A stretch of DNA of 64,000 bases from Pseudarthrobacter chlorophenolicus (GCF_000962805.1 NZ_JZTW01000001.1:248001-312000), one strand, 5' to 3'. Numbered from the stretch's first letter, positions 52,025-61,072 are shown. Numbers and translations are program-made. The notes: generated from the letters alone by a model not told the origin.

Positions 52025-52965
52025 GCACTTACCTTTCCGAGGAGACCCAGGTGACCGACGCCGCCGTATCCACGCGCCTCTCCAGCCTGGACACCCTCGA
52101 GTCCGAAGCTATCCACATCATCCGCGAGGTTGTTGCCGAATTCGAGAAGCCCGCGCTGCTGTTCTCCGGCGGCAAGGACTCCGTGGTGATGCTGCACCTG
52201 GCCACCAAGGCGTTCTGGCCCGGGAAGGTCCCGTTCCCCGTCCTGCACGTGGACACCGGGCACAACTTCCCCGAGGTCATCGACTTCCGCGACCGTACCG
52301 TGGAGCGCCTGGGCCTGAAGCTCGTGGTGGGCTCCGTGCAGGAGTTCATCGACCGCGGCGAGCTTGCAGAGCGTGCCGACGGCACCCGTAACCCCCTGCA
52401 GACCGTCCCGCTGCTGGACGCCATCCAGCAGAACAAGTTCGACGCCGTGTTCGGCGGCGGCCGCCGCGACGAGGACAAGGCCCGCGCCAAGGAGCGCATC
52501 CTGAGCCTGCGTGACGAGTTCGGCCAGTGGGATCCGCGCAACCAGCGCCCCGAACTGTGGAACCTGTACAACGGCCGCCACACCGTGGGCCAGCACGTCC
52601 GTGCGTTCCCCATCAGCAACTGGACCGAGCTGGACATCTGGCGCTACATCGAACGCGAGAACATCGAACTGCCCGGCCTGTACTACGCCCACGAGCGCGA
52701 GGTCTTCGCCCGCGACGGCATGTGGCGCGCAGTAGGTGAAGTCTCCCAGCCGCGTGACGGCGAGGACGTCATCACCAAGACCGTCCGCTACCGCACCGTG
52801 GGCGATATGTCCTGCACGGGCGCCGTCGAGTCCAACGCCTTCACCGTGTCCGACGTCGTGGTTGAAGTTGCCGCATCCACCCTCACCGAACGTGGCGCCA
52901 CCCGAGCAGATGACCGCATCTCCGAGGCCGCCATGGAAGACCGCAAGAAGGACGGGTACTTCTAA
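52021..52965 (+). CDS. cysD: Sulfate adenylyltransferase small subunit (CysD)
   Basis: The ATG sits in an ATGA overlap with cysH. The 314-residue protein has the PP-loop ALLFSGGKDSVVML and the conserved LHVDTGHNFPE and FGGGRRDEDKARAKER segments. With CysN it makes adenylyl sulfate from sulfate and ATP. The gene overlaps cysN by one nucleotide (TAATG), so cysH, cysD and cysN are translationally coupled. Confidence 0.95.
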   Translation: MSTYLSEETQVTDAAVSTRLSSLDTLESEAIHIIREVVAEFEKPALLFSGGKDSVVMLHLATKAFWPGKVPFPVLHVDTGHNFPEVIDFRDRTVERLGLKLVVGSVQEFIDRGELAERADGTRNPLQTVPLLDAIQQNKFDAVFGGGRRDEDKARAKERILSLRDEFGQWDPRNQRPELWNLYNGRHTVGQHVRAFPISNWTELDIWRYIERENIELPGLYYAHEREVFARDGMWRAVGEVSQPRDGEDVITKTVRYRTVGDMSCTGAVESNAFTVSDVVVEVAASTLTERGATRADDRISEAAMEDRKKDGYF

Positions 52966-54380
52966 TGAGCACCGAAACTGTTTTGTCCGGCTCCGCCGGT
53001 GGCCTGGAAACAGCCCTGCCCACCACACTCTTCCGTTTCGCCACCGCCGGATCGGTCGACGACGGCAAGTCCACCCTGGTGGGCCGCCTCCTTCACGATT
53101 CCAAGGCCATCCTCGCTGACACGCTCGACGCCGTGGCCCGCACCTCGGCCGACCGCGGGTTCGGCGGAGAAAAGGGCGGGATCGACCTGGCCCTGCTGAC
53201 CGACGGCCTGCGCGCCGAGCGCGAGCAGGGCATCACCATAGACGTGGCCTACCGCTACTTCGCCACTGACCGCCGCAGCTTCATCCTGGCGGACTGCCCC
53301 GGGCACGTTCAGTACACCAAGAACACGGTGACCGGCGCGTCCACCGCGGATGCCGTCGTCGTGCTCATCGACGCGCGCAAGGGAGTGCTGGAGCAGACCC
53401 GCCGCCACCTGTCCGTGCTGCAGCTGCTGCGCGTGGCGCACGTGATCGTGGCCGTGAACAAGATCGACCTGGTGGACTTCAGCGAGTCCGTGTTCCGCGA
53501 CATCGAAGCCGATGTGCAGCAGGTGGGCCGCGAACTGGGCCTGGGTTCCGATGGAATCAGCGATCTGCTGGTGGTCCCGGTGTCCGCGCTCGACGGCGAC
53601 AACGTGGTGGAGCGCTCGGAGCGCACCCCCTGGTACACGGGCCCCGCGCTGCTGGAGGTCCTGGAGACCCTGCCCGCCGCTGACGAACTCGAAAGCCACT
53701 TGGAAAGCTTCCGCTTCCCTGTCCAGCTGGTGGTCCGGCCGCAGGGAGCACTGGCTCCCGACGCCGTAGCAGCGGGCCTGGACGTGGAGGCCTACCGCGA
53801 CTACCGTGCGTACGCCGGCCAGATCACCGAAGGCTCCGTGAAGGTGGGGGACCAGGTATCCGTGCTGACGCCGGGCCAGGCCCCGCGCACCACCACCGTG
53901 GCGGGCATCGACTTCGCCGGCAAGTCGCTGGAGGAAGCCGCCGCGCCGCAGTCCGTGGCCGTCCGCCTTGCTGACGAGTTCGACGTCGCCCGCGGTGACA
54001 CCATCGCCGCGGCCGGGACGGTCCGTGAAGCCTCGGCCGACCTGTACGCCGCCCTGTGCTGGCTGTCCCCGAAGCCGCTCCGCGAGGGCCAGAAGGTCCT
54101 GGTCAAGCACGGCACCCGCACCGTCCAGGCGCTGGTCCGAAGTGTGTCCGGGAAGCTGGACCTGGCCTCCTTCAAGCTTGAGGGCGCCTCCAGCCTGGAG
54201 CTCAACGACATCGGCCACGCGCAGCTCCGGCTCGCCGCGCCGCTGCCGCTGGAGAACTACCTGCACCACCGCCGTACCGGTGCGTTCCTGGTGATCGACC
54301 CGTTGGACGGCAATACGCTGGCCGCCGGCCTGGTCAAGGACCACCCGGGCGACCACGAGGATGAGCGCTACAGCATCTAG
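52965..54380 (+). CDS. cysN: Sulfate adenylyltransferase large subunit (CysN)
   Basis: The 471-residue protein is an EF-Tu-like GTPase. The G1 motif GSVDDGKSTLVGRLLHDS, G3 DCPGHVQYTKN and G4 NKIDLVD are visible. GTP hydrolysis drives APS formation by CysD. There is no C-terminal APS kinase domain, so this strain would use APS directly, agreeing with the APS-type CysH. A compound hairpin begins 8 nt after its stop. Confidence 0.95.
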   Translation: MSTETVLSGSAGGLETALPTTLFRFATAGSVDDGKSTLVGRLLHDSKAILADTLDAVARTSADRGFGGEKGGIDLALLTDGLRAEREQGITIDVAYRYFATDRRSFILADCPGHVQYTKNTVTGASTADAVVVLIDARKGVLEQTRRHLSVLQLLRVAHVIVAVNKIDLVDFSESVFRDIEADVQQVGRELGLGSDGISDLLVVPVSALDGDNVVERSERTPWYTGPALLEVLETLPAADELESHLESFRFPVQLVVRPQGALAPDAVAAGLDVEAYRDYRAYAGQITEGSVKVGDQVSVLTPGQAPRTTTVAGIDFAGKSLEEAAAPQSVAVRLADEFDVARGDTIAAAGTVREASADLYAALCWLSPKPLREGQKVLVKHGTRTVQALVRSVSGKLDLASFKLEGASSLELNDIGHAQLRLAAPLPLENYLHHRRTGAFLVIDPLDGNTLAAGLVKDHPGDHEDERYSI

Positions 54381-54387
54381 CTGTCAC

Positions 54388-54455
54388 CGAAATCGCTGGA
54401 ACGCTGCGAAATCGCCGTACCTTTACGGCGTCCCCGCAGCGTTCCAGCGATTTCG
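54388..54455. repeat. Compound palindrome after cysN
   Basis: An outer pair of perfect 21-nt arms (54388-54408 with 54435-54455) encloses an inner 7-bp hairpin (CGCCGTA with TACGGCG). The outer arms begin CGAAATCG. It stands at the end of the sulfate-reduction operon and probably terminates it in part, but the two-tier form is unusual for a simple terminator. Confidence 0.75.
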
Positions 54456-54641
54456 CGTTTCCAGACCGTATCGGCGGCACCGCCGCGATGCGGCACAAGC
54501 TGCGCCGATTGGTCAACGTTAAGGGCAGCTGACGCGCCAAAACCCGGTGACTGTGCGGCTGAATATGACGCCGCGTGAACCCGCGTGACCCCCGGTTTAG
54601 GCTTCGTTGAACGGCTTTGGGCCACTCCCTATGGTGAAACA

Positions 54642-55799
54642 ATGACTAGTTCCAAGCCCGGGATGACCCGCATCGTGGCAGGCGAAAGCGCAGTTCCCAA
54701 GCGCAAGCGTGCCATCGAGGCCGCCCTGGCCATCGGGCTGGTCCTGCTGATCGCTGTCGGGGCCATTGTTGCCTCCAACATTTCCCGCAACACCGAGGCC
54801 CAGGCAGCCGAACCAACGCCGGCGGCCGCACTCAAGCTCGGCTACTTCGGAAACGTGACGCACGCTCCCGCACTGGTGGGCATCAAAAAGGGTTTCCTCG
54901 CCGAAGCCCTCGGCAACACGCAGCTCAGCACCGAATCGTTCAACGCCGGCCCCGCGGCCATCGAAGCCCTCAACGCCGGGGCCATCGACGCTGCCTACAT
55001 CGGCCCCAACCCGGCCATCAACTCCTTCGTCAAGAGCTCCGGCCAGTCCGTGAAGGTCATCGCCGGCGCAGCCGCGGGCGGGGCGCAGCTGGTGGTCAAG
55101 CCGGGGATCAACTCGGCCGCGGACCTCCGCGGAAAGACCCTCGCTTCCCCGCAGCTGGGCGGCACCCAGGATGTGGCCCTCCGCGCCTGGCTCGCAGACC
55201 AGGGGTACAAGACCAATGTGGACGGCAGCGGCGACGTTGCCATCAACCCCACGGACAACGCCCAGACGCTCAAGCTGTTCCAGGACGGGAAGCTCGACGG
55301 CGCGTGGTTGCCTGAACCGTGGGCCTCACGCCTGGTGCTACAGGCCGGTGCCAAGGTACTGGTGGATGAGAAGGACCTTTGGGATGGGACCGGCACGGGC
55401 AAGCCCGGTGAATTTCCCACCACCATCCTGATCGTGAACCAGAAGTACGCCGCCGACCACCCGGACACCGTCAAGGCATTGCTGGCCGGCCACGCAAAGT
55501 CTGTCGCCTGGCTGAACGAGGCCCCGGAACAGGAAAGGGCCAGCGTCATCAACGCAGGCCTTCAGGAGTCCGCCGGTGCCACCCTCGCCGACGACGTCCT
55601 GGCCCGCTCGCTGGCCAACATCACCTATACCCTGGACCCGTTGGCCGGAAGCTACCCCCGGCTGCTGCAGGACGGCGTTGAAGCAGGGACCACCAAGCAG
55701 GCCGACCTCAACGGGCTGTTCGACCTCCGGGCCCTCAACGAAGTTGCCGCCGCCACCGGCACCAGCAAAATTTCAGCAGCCGGCCTCGGCCAGGACTGA
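54642..55799 (+). CDS. ssuA: Sulfonate-type ABC transporter binding protein
   Basis: The ATG at 54642 is the likely start, although its ribosome site is weak; an ATG at 54663 is possible. The 385-residue protein has a long basic N-terminus and one hydrophobic segment (ALAIGLVLLIAVGAIVASNIS) and no lipobox Cys. It may remain membrane-anchored or be cleaved near AQA-AEP. The mature part has the SsuA/TauA fold with LKLGYFGNVTHAPALVG and WLPEPWASRL. Context suggests an organosulfur or sulfate-related substrate. Confidence 0.85.
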   Translation: MTSSKPGMTRIVAGESAVPKRKRAIEAALAIGLVLLIAVGAIVASNISRNTEAQAAEPTPAAALKLGYFGNVTHAPALVGIKKGFLAEALGNTQLSTESFNAGPAAIEALNAGAIDAAYIGPNPAINSFVKSSGQSVKVIAGAAAGGAQLVVKPGINSAADLRGKTLASPQLGGTQDVALRAWLADQGYKTNVDGSGDVAINPTDNAQTLKLFQDGKLDGAWLPEPWASRLVLQAGAKVLVDEKDLWDGTGTGKPGEFPTTILIVNQKYAADHPDTVKALLAGHAKSVAWLNEAPEQERASVINAGLQESAGATLADDVLARSLANITYTLDPLAGSYPRLLQDGVEAGTTKQADLNGLFDLRALNEVAAATGTSKISAAGLGQD

Positions 55800-55826
55800 T
55801 CCACCCCACTACCTAAGGACGGCACC

Positions 55827-56552
55827 ATGCCAGTCGTACTGGAGAACCTGGGCAAGCGCTTCGGCGACGGCGCCCCGGTACTGGACGACGTCAACGCCAA
55901 CATCGGGAAAGGCGAGTTCGTCGCCCTCCTCGGTGCGTCCGGCTGCGGCAAATCCACCCTGCTGAACATCATCGCCGGACTGGAAGCGCCGTCGTCGGGC
56001 GCCCTCGAAGTCCCCAGCGACGGCGCAGCCTTCATGTTCCAGGACGCCGCACTCTTCCCCTGGCTGACGGCCCGGGAAAACATCGAGCTGGCCCTGAAAC
56101 TGCGTGGCGTGGGCAAGGCCGAACGCCGTACCAAGGCCCAGGAACTCCTGGAACTGGTCCACCTGGGCGCCGCCGGAGACAAGCGCCCCCACGAGCTGTC
56201 CGGCGGCATGCGCCAGCGGGTGTCGCTGGCCCGTTCGCTCGCCCAGGACAGGCAGCTGCTGCTCATGGACGAACCCTTCGCCGCCCTTGACGCCATCACG
56301 CGTGACCTGCTGCACGACGAACTGGAGCGGATCTGGAAGGAAACCGGACGCACCATCGTCTTCGTCACCCACAACGTCCGCGAAGCTGTCCGGCTGGGAC
56401 AGCGCGTCCTGCTGCTCTCTTCCCGTCCCGGCCGCGTGGTCCAGGAATGGGCCGTGACCGAGGAACACCGAACCGACGCCGGGCTCGCCGGCCAGCTCAC
56501 CGGGGTCATCACCGCCCGGCTGCGTGAGGAGATTCGCCGCCATGCCAAGTAA
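55827..56552 (+). CDS. ssuB: Sulfonate-type ABC transporter ATPase
   Basis: The 241-residue ATPase has Walker A GASGCGKST, signature LSGGMRQR, Walker B LLLMDEPFAALD and the switch His of FVTHNVREA. These features match SsuB/TauB-type transporters. It begins 27 nt after the binding protein and overlaps the permease start by 11 nt. It supplies energy for uptake of a sulfonate or related compound. Confidence 0.9.
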   Translation: MPVVLENLGKRFGDGAPVLDDVNANIGKGEFVALLGASGCGKSTLLNIIAGLEAPSSGALEVPSDGAAFMFQDAALFPWLTARENIELALKLRGVGKAERRTKAQELLELVHLGAAGDKRPHELSGGMRQRVSLARSLAQDRQLLLMDEPFAALDAITRDLLHDELERIWKETGRTIVFVTHNVREAVRLGQRVLLLSSRPGRVVQEWAVTEEHRTDAGLAGQLTGVITARLREEIRRHAK

Positions 56553-57498
56553 CCCCACGCCCCTTGCCGAGACCGAACCGGTGGTTGAGCCCGTCAAGAA
56601 CCCTGAGCATGTCCATGCCGCTTTGACAAGGACTTCGAGCGGAAACGAGGACCTGCGGGAGCTGGAGTCCGGGCTGGATTCGCTGCAGTCCGATGCCGAG
56701 CGTAAGCACCGGGTCGACTGGAGCCGCATCCTCCTGCCGGTGGCCGCCCTGGTGGTCCTGGTGCTCGTGTGGCAGTTCTACGTGTCCCTGGGCGTCAAAC
56801 GCCGCGACCTGGTCCCCGGCCCGCTTGACGTGGTGGGCCAGATGGGCGTGCTCTGGGGCGAAGGCAAGCTGCAGGAAGCCATGTGGACCTCGCTGCAGCG
56901 CGGTCTGGTGGGCTTCCTGATCTCGGTGGCGATCGCCACTCCGGTGGGCCTGCTGCTGGCCCAGGTTGCGCCGCTGCGCCGGGCCTTTGGACCGCTGATT
57001 TCCGGTCTGCAGGTGTTGCCCTCCGTGGCCTGGGTTCCTGCTGCGATCATCTGGTTCGGCCTCACCGACGCCACCGTCTACTTCGTGGTGTTCATGGGCG
57101 CCATACCCTCGATCATCAACGGGCTGATCTCGGGTGTGGACCAAATCCCGCCGCAGTTCCGCCGGGTAGGAACCGTCCTTGGCGCCAACCGGCTTCAGAT
57201 GGCCCTGCAAGTGGTCCTCCCCGCCGCGCTGCCCGGTTACCTGGGTGGCCTCAAGCAGGGCTGGGCCTTCTCCTGGCGCTCCTTGATGGCCGCGGAAATC
57301 ATCGCCGTGGGCGGCACCATCGGCTTCGGTCTCGGCTCACTGCTGGACCAGGGCCGTGCGCTGTCCGACATGACGGTAGTGATGTCGGCGATCCTGCTGA
57401 TCCTCGGCGTCGGCATCCTGATCGAACTGCTGGTCTTCGCACCCATCGAAAAGCGCCTCCTGCGCCGCCGGGGCCTGCTGGCTGGCAGCACCCGCTGA
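56542..57498 (+). CDS. ssuC: Sulfonate-type ABC transporter permease
   Basis: GAGGAGA precedes the ATG at 56542. The 318-residue protein has a soluble N-terminal extension of about 65 residues and then six hydrophobic segments. The permease loop is of the SsuC class (RRVGTVLGANRLQMALQVVLPAALPG). It should form the channel of the SsuAB transporter. A strong terminator begins 25 nt after the stop. Confidence 0.9.
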   Translation: MPSNPTPLAETEPVVEPVKNPEHVHAALTRTSSGNEDLRELESGLDSLQSDAERKHRVDWSRILLPVAALVVLVLVWQFYVSLGVKRRDLVPGPLDVVGQMGVLWGEGKLQEAMWTSLQRGLVGFLISVAIATPVGLLLAQVAPLRRAFGPLISGLQVLPSVAWVPAAIIWFGLTDATVYFVVFMGAIPSIINGLISGVDQIPPQFRRVGTVLGANRLQMALQVVLPAALPGYLGGLKQGWAFSWRSLMAAEIIAVGGTIGFGLGSLLDQGRALSDMTVVMSAILLILGVGILIELLVFAPIEKRLLRRRGLLAGSTR

Positions 57499-57522
57499 CC
57501 CAGCACCTCCCCAACGCACCTT

Positions 57523-57556
57523 AGGGCCCGACGGCGACTTCCCGCCGTCGGGCCCT
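57523..57556 (+). terminator. Terminator of the ssu-like operon
   Basis: A perfect 14-bp stem (57523-57536 with 57543-57556) closes a 6-nt loop. No U-run follows, but stem strength and position support termination. Confidence 0.8.
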
Positions 57557-57576
57557 CGCAGCTCCGCCGCCAAACG

Positions 57577-57648
57577 GGGGCACTTCGACACGGACACGCC
57601 GGGAATAGGGCCATCACGACGCCGAAGCCCGCCAGTGTGCCCCACGAC
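57577..57648 (-). repeat. ~73-bp repeat family, copy 3 (inverted)
   Basis: Read on the minus strand this begins GTCGTGGGGCAC and ends CGGCGTGTCCGTGTCGAAGTGCCCC, matching copies 1 and 2. It lies 21 nt after the ssu-like terminator and 39 nt before the broken SRPBCC gene. The orientation is opposite to that of the other two copies. Confidence 0.7.
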
Positions 57649-57687
57649 CGGCCCCGAGGCGGCCGGGAAGAATGGCAGACTGGCGCC

Positions 57688-58173
57688 ATGACCGTCAGCT
57701 TCGTATGCCGCACCGAGTCCCCGCTTCCGGTGGAGGAGCTGTTCGACCGGGCCCGCAGCGTCGACCTGCACCTGGACTCGCAGAAGGACTCGGGGGAGCG
57801 GGCCATAGCGGGCATCACGGAGGGACTGATCGGAGAGGGCCAGGAGGTCACCTAGCGGGCGCGGCACTTTGGCGTCCCCCTCACCATGACCAGCCGGATC
57901 ACCCGCCTTGACTTCCCCCACAGCTTCACGGACGAACAGGTGAAGGGGCCGTTCAAGGCCTTCCGGCACGTGCACGGGTTTGAACCCACGGCCGGCGGCA
58001 GCATCATGACGGACCGGGTGGAGTTCACCGCCCCGCTGGGAGGCCTGGGCCGCGTCGTTGAGCGGCTCGTCCTTGTGCGCTACCTGGAACGGCTCATCCG
58101 GGACCGCGGCCGGTTCCTCGCGCGAGCGGGCCAGGACGGAAGCAGGCACGACGGCGGCAGCCCGGCTATGTGA
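57688..58173 (+). pseudogene. SRPBCC-family gene interrupted by an amber codon
   Basis: The frame opens at an ATG (57688) and reads MTVSFVCRTESPLPVEELFDRA. It stops at TAG (57853-57855, codon 56) after GQEVT and continues in the same frame with RARHFGVPLTMTSRITRLDF and a C-terminal helix (VVERLVLVRYLERLIRDR). The combined ~161 residues resemble one SRPBCC protein. TGG (Trp) to TAG is a single-base change and would restore the frame, so recent inactivation is likely. Suppression or two separate products are less likely. Confidence 0.75.
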
Positions 58174-58239
58174 CGCAGCGTTACCTTACGTGAACTGGTG
58201 TTGCTGAGCCTTTGTGGGCCATTGTGACGCAGCCCTACC
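58169..58239 (+). promoter_or_regulatory. Two direct repeats upstream of cysG
   Basis: TGTGACGCAGC-xx-TACC occurs at 58169-58185 and again at 58223-58239, 54 nt apart. The second copy ends 8 nt before the cysG ATG. A related TGTGACGC precedes the sulfite reductase gene. A shared sulfur regulator is plausible. Confidence 0.5.
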
Positions 58240-58247
58240 GTTGGTCC

Positions 58248-59510
58248 ATGGCAATTCAGGATATTTACCCCACGGCGCTGCGGCTGCTCGGCCGCCCCGT
58301 GCTGGTGGTGGGCGGCGGACCCGTAGCCACCCGCCGCGCCAAAGGGTTGCTCGACGCCGGTGCCCTGGTCACCGTCGTGGCCCCGGTTGCCTCGCCCGCG
58401 CTGCAGGAGATGGCCGACGCCGGCCTGCTCACTTGGGAAGCGCGGCCCTACCGCTCCAGCGACGTGGACGGCGTCTGGTTCATCCAGACGGCCACCGGCG
58501 CTTCGGAAGTGGACGCACAAGTATCGGCCGACGCCGAGGCGCAGCGGGTCTGGTGCGTCAACGCCTCCGACCACGAAGCCTCCGCCGCCTGGACGCCCGC
58601 CGTCGCCGTCGTTGATGACGTGAAGATCGCCGTCAACGCCGGGGGAGACCCGCGCCGCGCCATGGCAGTCCGCAACGCCGTCGCCACAGCCCTCGAAACC
58701 GGAGACCTGCCGCTGCGCCGGCGCCGCGCCCACCGAGGCTCCGTTGCCCTCGTAGGTGGCGGCCCCGGCGACACAGGCCTCATCACCGTCCGCGGCCGCC
58801 GGCTGCTGGGCCAGGCCGACGTCGTCGTCGCAGACCGGCTGGGCCCCCGTGAACTCCTGAACGAACTCGCCCCCGATGTCCGCATCATCGAAGTGGGCAA
58901 GACCCCCGGCCACCACCCCGTACCGCAGGCAGGGATCAACCGGATCCTCGTCGAGGAAGCGCTGAAGGGCCACCGGGTGGTCCGGCTCAAGGGCGGCGAC
59001 CCGTACGTCCTGGGCCGCGGCGGCGAGGAAGCCGAACACTGCCGGCAACACGGCGTAGAGGTTGAAGTGGTGTCCGGCGTAACGTCAGCCATTTCAGTAC
59101 CCGCGGCCGCAGGCATTCCCGTCACCCACCGCGGACTCGCCAAGGGCTTCAGCGTGGTCACCGGCCACGAGGAACTCTCCGAGGTTCCCGCCCGCGCAGA
59201 CCACACGATCGTCCTGCTCATGGGAGTCGGCCAGCTGCGGGAGTCGGCATCCGCGCTGGGCGAAGCCGGCCTGCCCGCCGGGACCCCTGTTGGTATCGTG
59301 GAGAACGGCTATTTGCCGGACCAGCGTGTCACCATCGGGACGCTCGGTTCCATTGCGGACCAGGCCGAAGCCGCCGGCGTCGCGAATCCCGCAGTGATTG
59401 TCATTGGTGACGTGGTGCGCGTGAGCCCGTTCGCGCCGTCGCACTTCAAAACCGCTGACTACAGCACCACAAGCCCCAACCAGCCCCGCAAGACCGTCGT
59501 CACCACCTGA
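58248..59510 (+). CDS. cysG: Siroheme synthase (CysG-type, dehydrogenase plus methyltransferase)
   Basis: The ATG at 58248 opens a 420-residue two-domain enzyme. The N-terminal domain has the NAD-binding motif LVVGGGPVATRRAKGLLDAG and VWCVNASD, typical of precorrin-2 dehydrogenase. The C-terminal domain is a uroporphyrinogen III methyltransferase with LVGGGPGDTGLITVRGRRLL, VVADRLG and RLKGGDPYVLGRGGEE. It makes precorrin-2 and sirohydrochlorin for siroheme. The N-domain is shorter than in E. coli CysG, and the separate CbiX-like chelatase may take the iron step. Confidence 0.92.
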   Translation: MAIQDIYPTALRLLGRPVLVVGGGPVATRRAKGLLDAGALVTVVAPVASPALQEMADAGLLTWEARPYRSSDVDGVWFIQTATGASEVDAQVSADAEAQRVWCVNASDHEASAAWTPAVAVVDDVKIAVNAGGDPRRAMAVRNAVATALETGDLPLRRRRAHRGSVALVGGGPGDTGLITVRGRRLLGQADVVVADRLGPRELLNELAPDVRIIEVGKTPGHHPVPQAGINRILVEEALKGHRVVRLKGGDPYVLGRGGEEAEHCRQHGVEVEVVSGVTSAISVPAAAGIPVTHRGLAKGFSVVTGHEELSEVPARADHTIVLLMGVGQLRESASALGEAGLPAGTPVGIVENGYLPDQRVTIGTLGSIADQAEAAGVANPAVIVIGDVVRVSPFAPSHFKTADYSTTSPNQPRKTVVTT

Positions 59511-59527
59511 AACCCATCAACTGCTCC

Positions 59528-59563
59528 GTACTTGTCGTTATGAGCCTTCTAAACGACAAGTAC
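59528..59563. promoter_or_regulatory. Palindrome between cysG and fprA
   Basis: GTACTTGTCGTT pairs with AACGACAAGTAC across 12 nt. The site lies 17 nt after the cysG stop and 35 nt before the fprA start. It could terminate cysG or act as an operator for fprA. No U-run follows. Confidence 0.5.
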
Positions 59564-59597
59564 TCAGCAATCGATGCAGAAGAAAAGGAACACAGCC

Positions 59598-61064
59598 GTG
59601 TCATCTAGCACCACCGTAGGCTCTGCCGAGCGTCCGCTGCGCGTCGCCGTCGTGGGTTCCGGCCCGGCCGGCGTCTACGCCGCAGACATCCTCACCAAGA
59701 GCGAGGCCGTCAAGAGCGGCGAGCTGACCGTCAGCATTGACCTCTTTGACCGCTACCCGGCACCCTACGGCCTGATCCGCTACGGCGTGGCCCCGGACCA
59801 CCCCCGCATCAAGGGCATCGTCAACGCCCTGCACAAGGTCCTGGACCGCGGCGACATCCGCTTCTTCGGCAACGTGGACTACGGCACGGACCTCACCATC
59901 GAGGACCTTCGCACCCACTATGACGCCGTCATCTTCGCCACCGGCGCCATCAAGGATGCGGACCTGAACATCCCGGGCATCGAGCTGGACGGCTCCTACG
60001 GCGGCGCGGACTTTGTGTCCTGGTACGACGGCCACCCCGATGTCTCCCGTGAATGGCCGCTCGAGGCCAAGGAAATCGCCGTGCTCGGCAACGGCAACGT
60101 GGCCCTGGACGTGGCCCGCGTCCTGTCCAAGCACGCCGATGACCTCCTGGTCTCGGAAATCCCGGACAACGTCTACGCCGGCCTGAAGAATTCTCCGGTC
60201 ACGGACGTCCACGTCTTCGGCCGCCGCGGACCGGCCCAGGTGAAGTTCACCCCGCTGGAACTGCGCGAACTGTCCCACTCCAAGGACGTGGACATCATCC
60301 TGTACCCGGAGGACTTCGAGTTCGACGAGGAATCGGACCGCCAGATCCAGACGAACAACCAGACCAAGACCATGGTGGGTACGCTCACCAACTGGATCGC
60401 CGAGCAGCCTGAGGACGTCTCCGAGCTGAAGGCCTCCCGCCGCCTGCACCTGCACTTCCTGCACAGCCCGGTGGAGATCTACGACGACGCCGAGACCCCC
60501 GGCAAGGTGGCAGGCATCAAGTTCGAGCGCACCGAACTGGACGGCACCGGTAACGCCCGCGGCACCGGCGAGTTCGTGGACTACCCGGTCCAGGCCGTGT
60601 ACCGCGCCATCGGCTACTTCGGTTCCGCCCTGCCGGACGTAGAGTTCGACCACAAGAAGGGCGTTGTGACGAACGACGGCGGTCGCGTCCTGGACGCTGA
60701 CGGCAACCACGTGCCGGGCATCTACGCCACCGGCTGGATCAAGCGCGGACCGGTGGGCCTGATCGGCCACACCAAGGGTGACGCCCTGGAGACCGTGACC
60801 TACCTCCTCGAGGACCGCGAAAACCTGCCCGTAGCCGCGGCACCGGCCGAGGACGCCGTCGTCGAACTCCTGGACGCCCGCGGCGTGAAGTTCACCAGCT
60901 GGGAAGGCTGGCTGGCCCTGGACGCCCACGAGCTCGCCCTCGGTGCCGCAGCCACCGAGGCCGGCGGATCGCACGGTGTTGAGGTCAAGCGTGAGCGCAT
61001 CAAGGTGGTGCCGCGCGAGGACATGGTTGCCATCTCCCGCGACGGCGTCGCAGCACAGGTCTAA
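59598..61064 (+). CDS. fprA: Ferredoxin-NADP reductase (FprA-type)
   Basis: AAAAGGAA precedes the GTG at 59598; an ATG at 59574 would add eight residues and overlap the ribosome site. The 488-residue flavoprotein resembles mycobacterial FprA and adrenodoxin reductase. It has the FAD motif VAVVGSGPAGVYAADIL, GLIRYGVAPDHPRIK and the NADP-binding segment AVLGNGNVALDVARVLSK. It can pass electrons from NADPH to ferredoxin, which in turn would supply sulfite reductase. Its place at the end of the sulfur block supports that role. Confidence 0.92.
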   Translation: MSSSTTVGSAERPLRVAVVGSGPAGVYAADILTKSEAVKSGELTVSIDLFDRYPAPYGLIRYGVAPDHPRIKGIVNALHKVLDRGDIRFFGNVDYGTDLTIEDLRTHYDAVIFATGAIKDADLNIPGIELDGSYGGADFVSWYDGHPDVSREWPLEAKEIAVLGNGNVALDVARVLSKHADDLLVSEIPDNVYAGLKNSPVTDVHVFGRRGPAQVKFTPLELRELSHSKDVDIILYPEDFEFDEESDRQIQTNNQTKTMVGTLTNWIAEQPEDVSELKASRRLHLHFLHSPVEIYDDAETPGKVAGIKFERTELDGTGNARGTGEFVDYPVQAVYRAIGYFGSALPDVEFDHKKGVVTNDGGRVLDADGNHVPGIYATGWIKRGPVGLIGHTKGDALETVTYLLEDRENLPVAAAPAEDAVVELLDARGVKFTSWEGWLALDAHELALGAAATEAGGSHGVEVKRERIKVVPREDMVAISRDGVAAQV

Positions 61065-61072
61065 AGCCCGTG

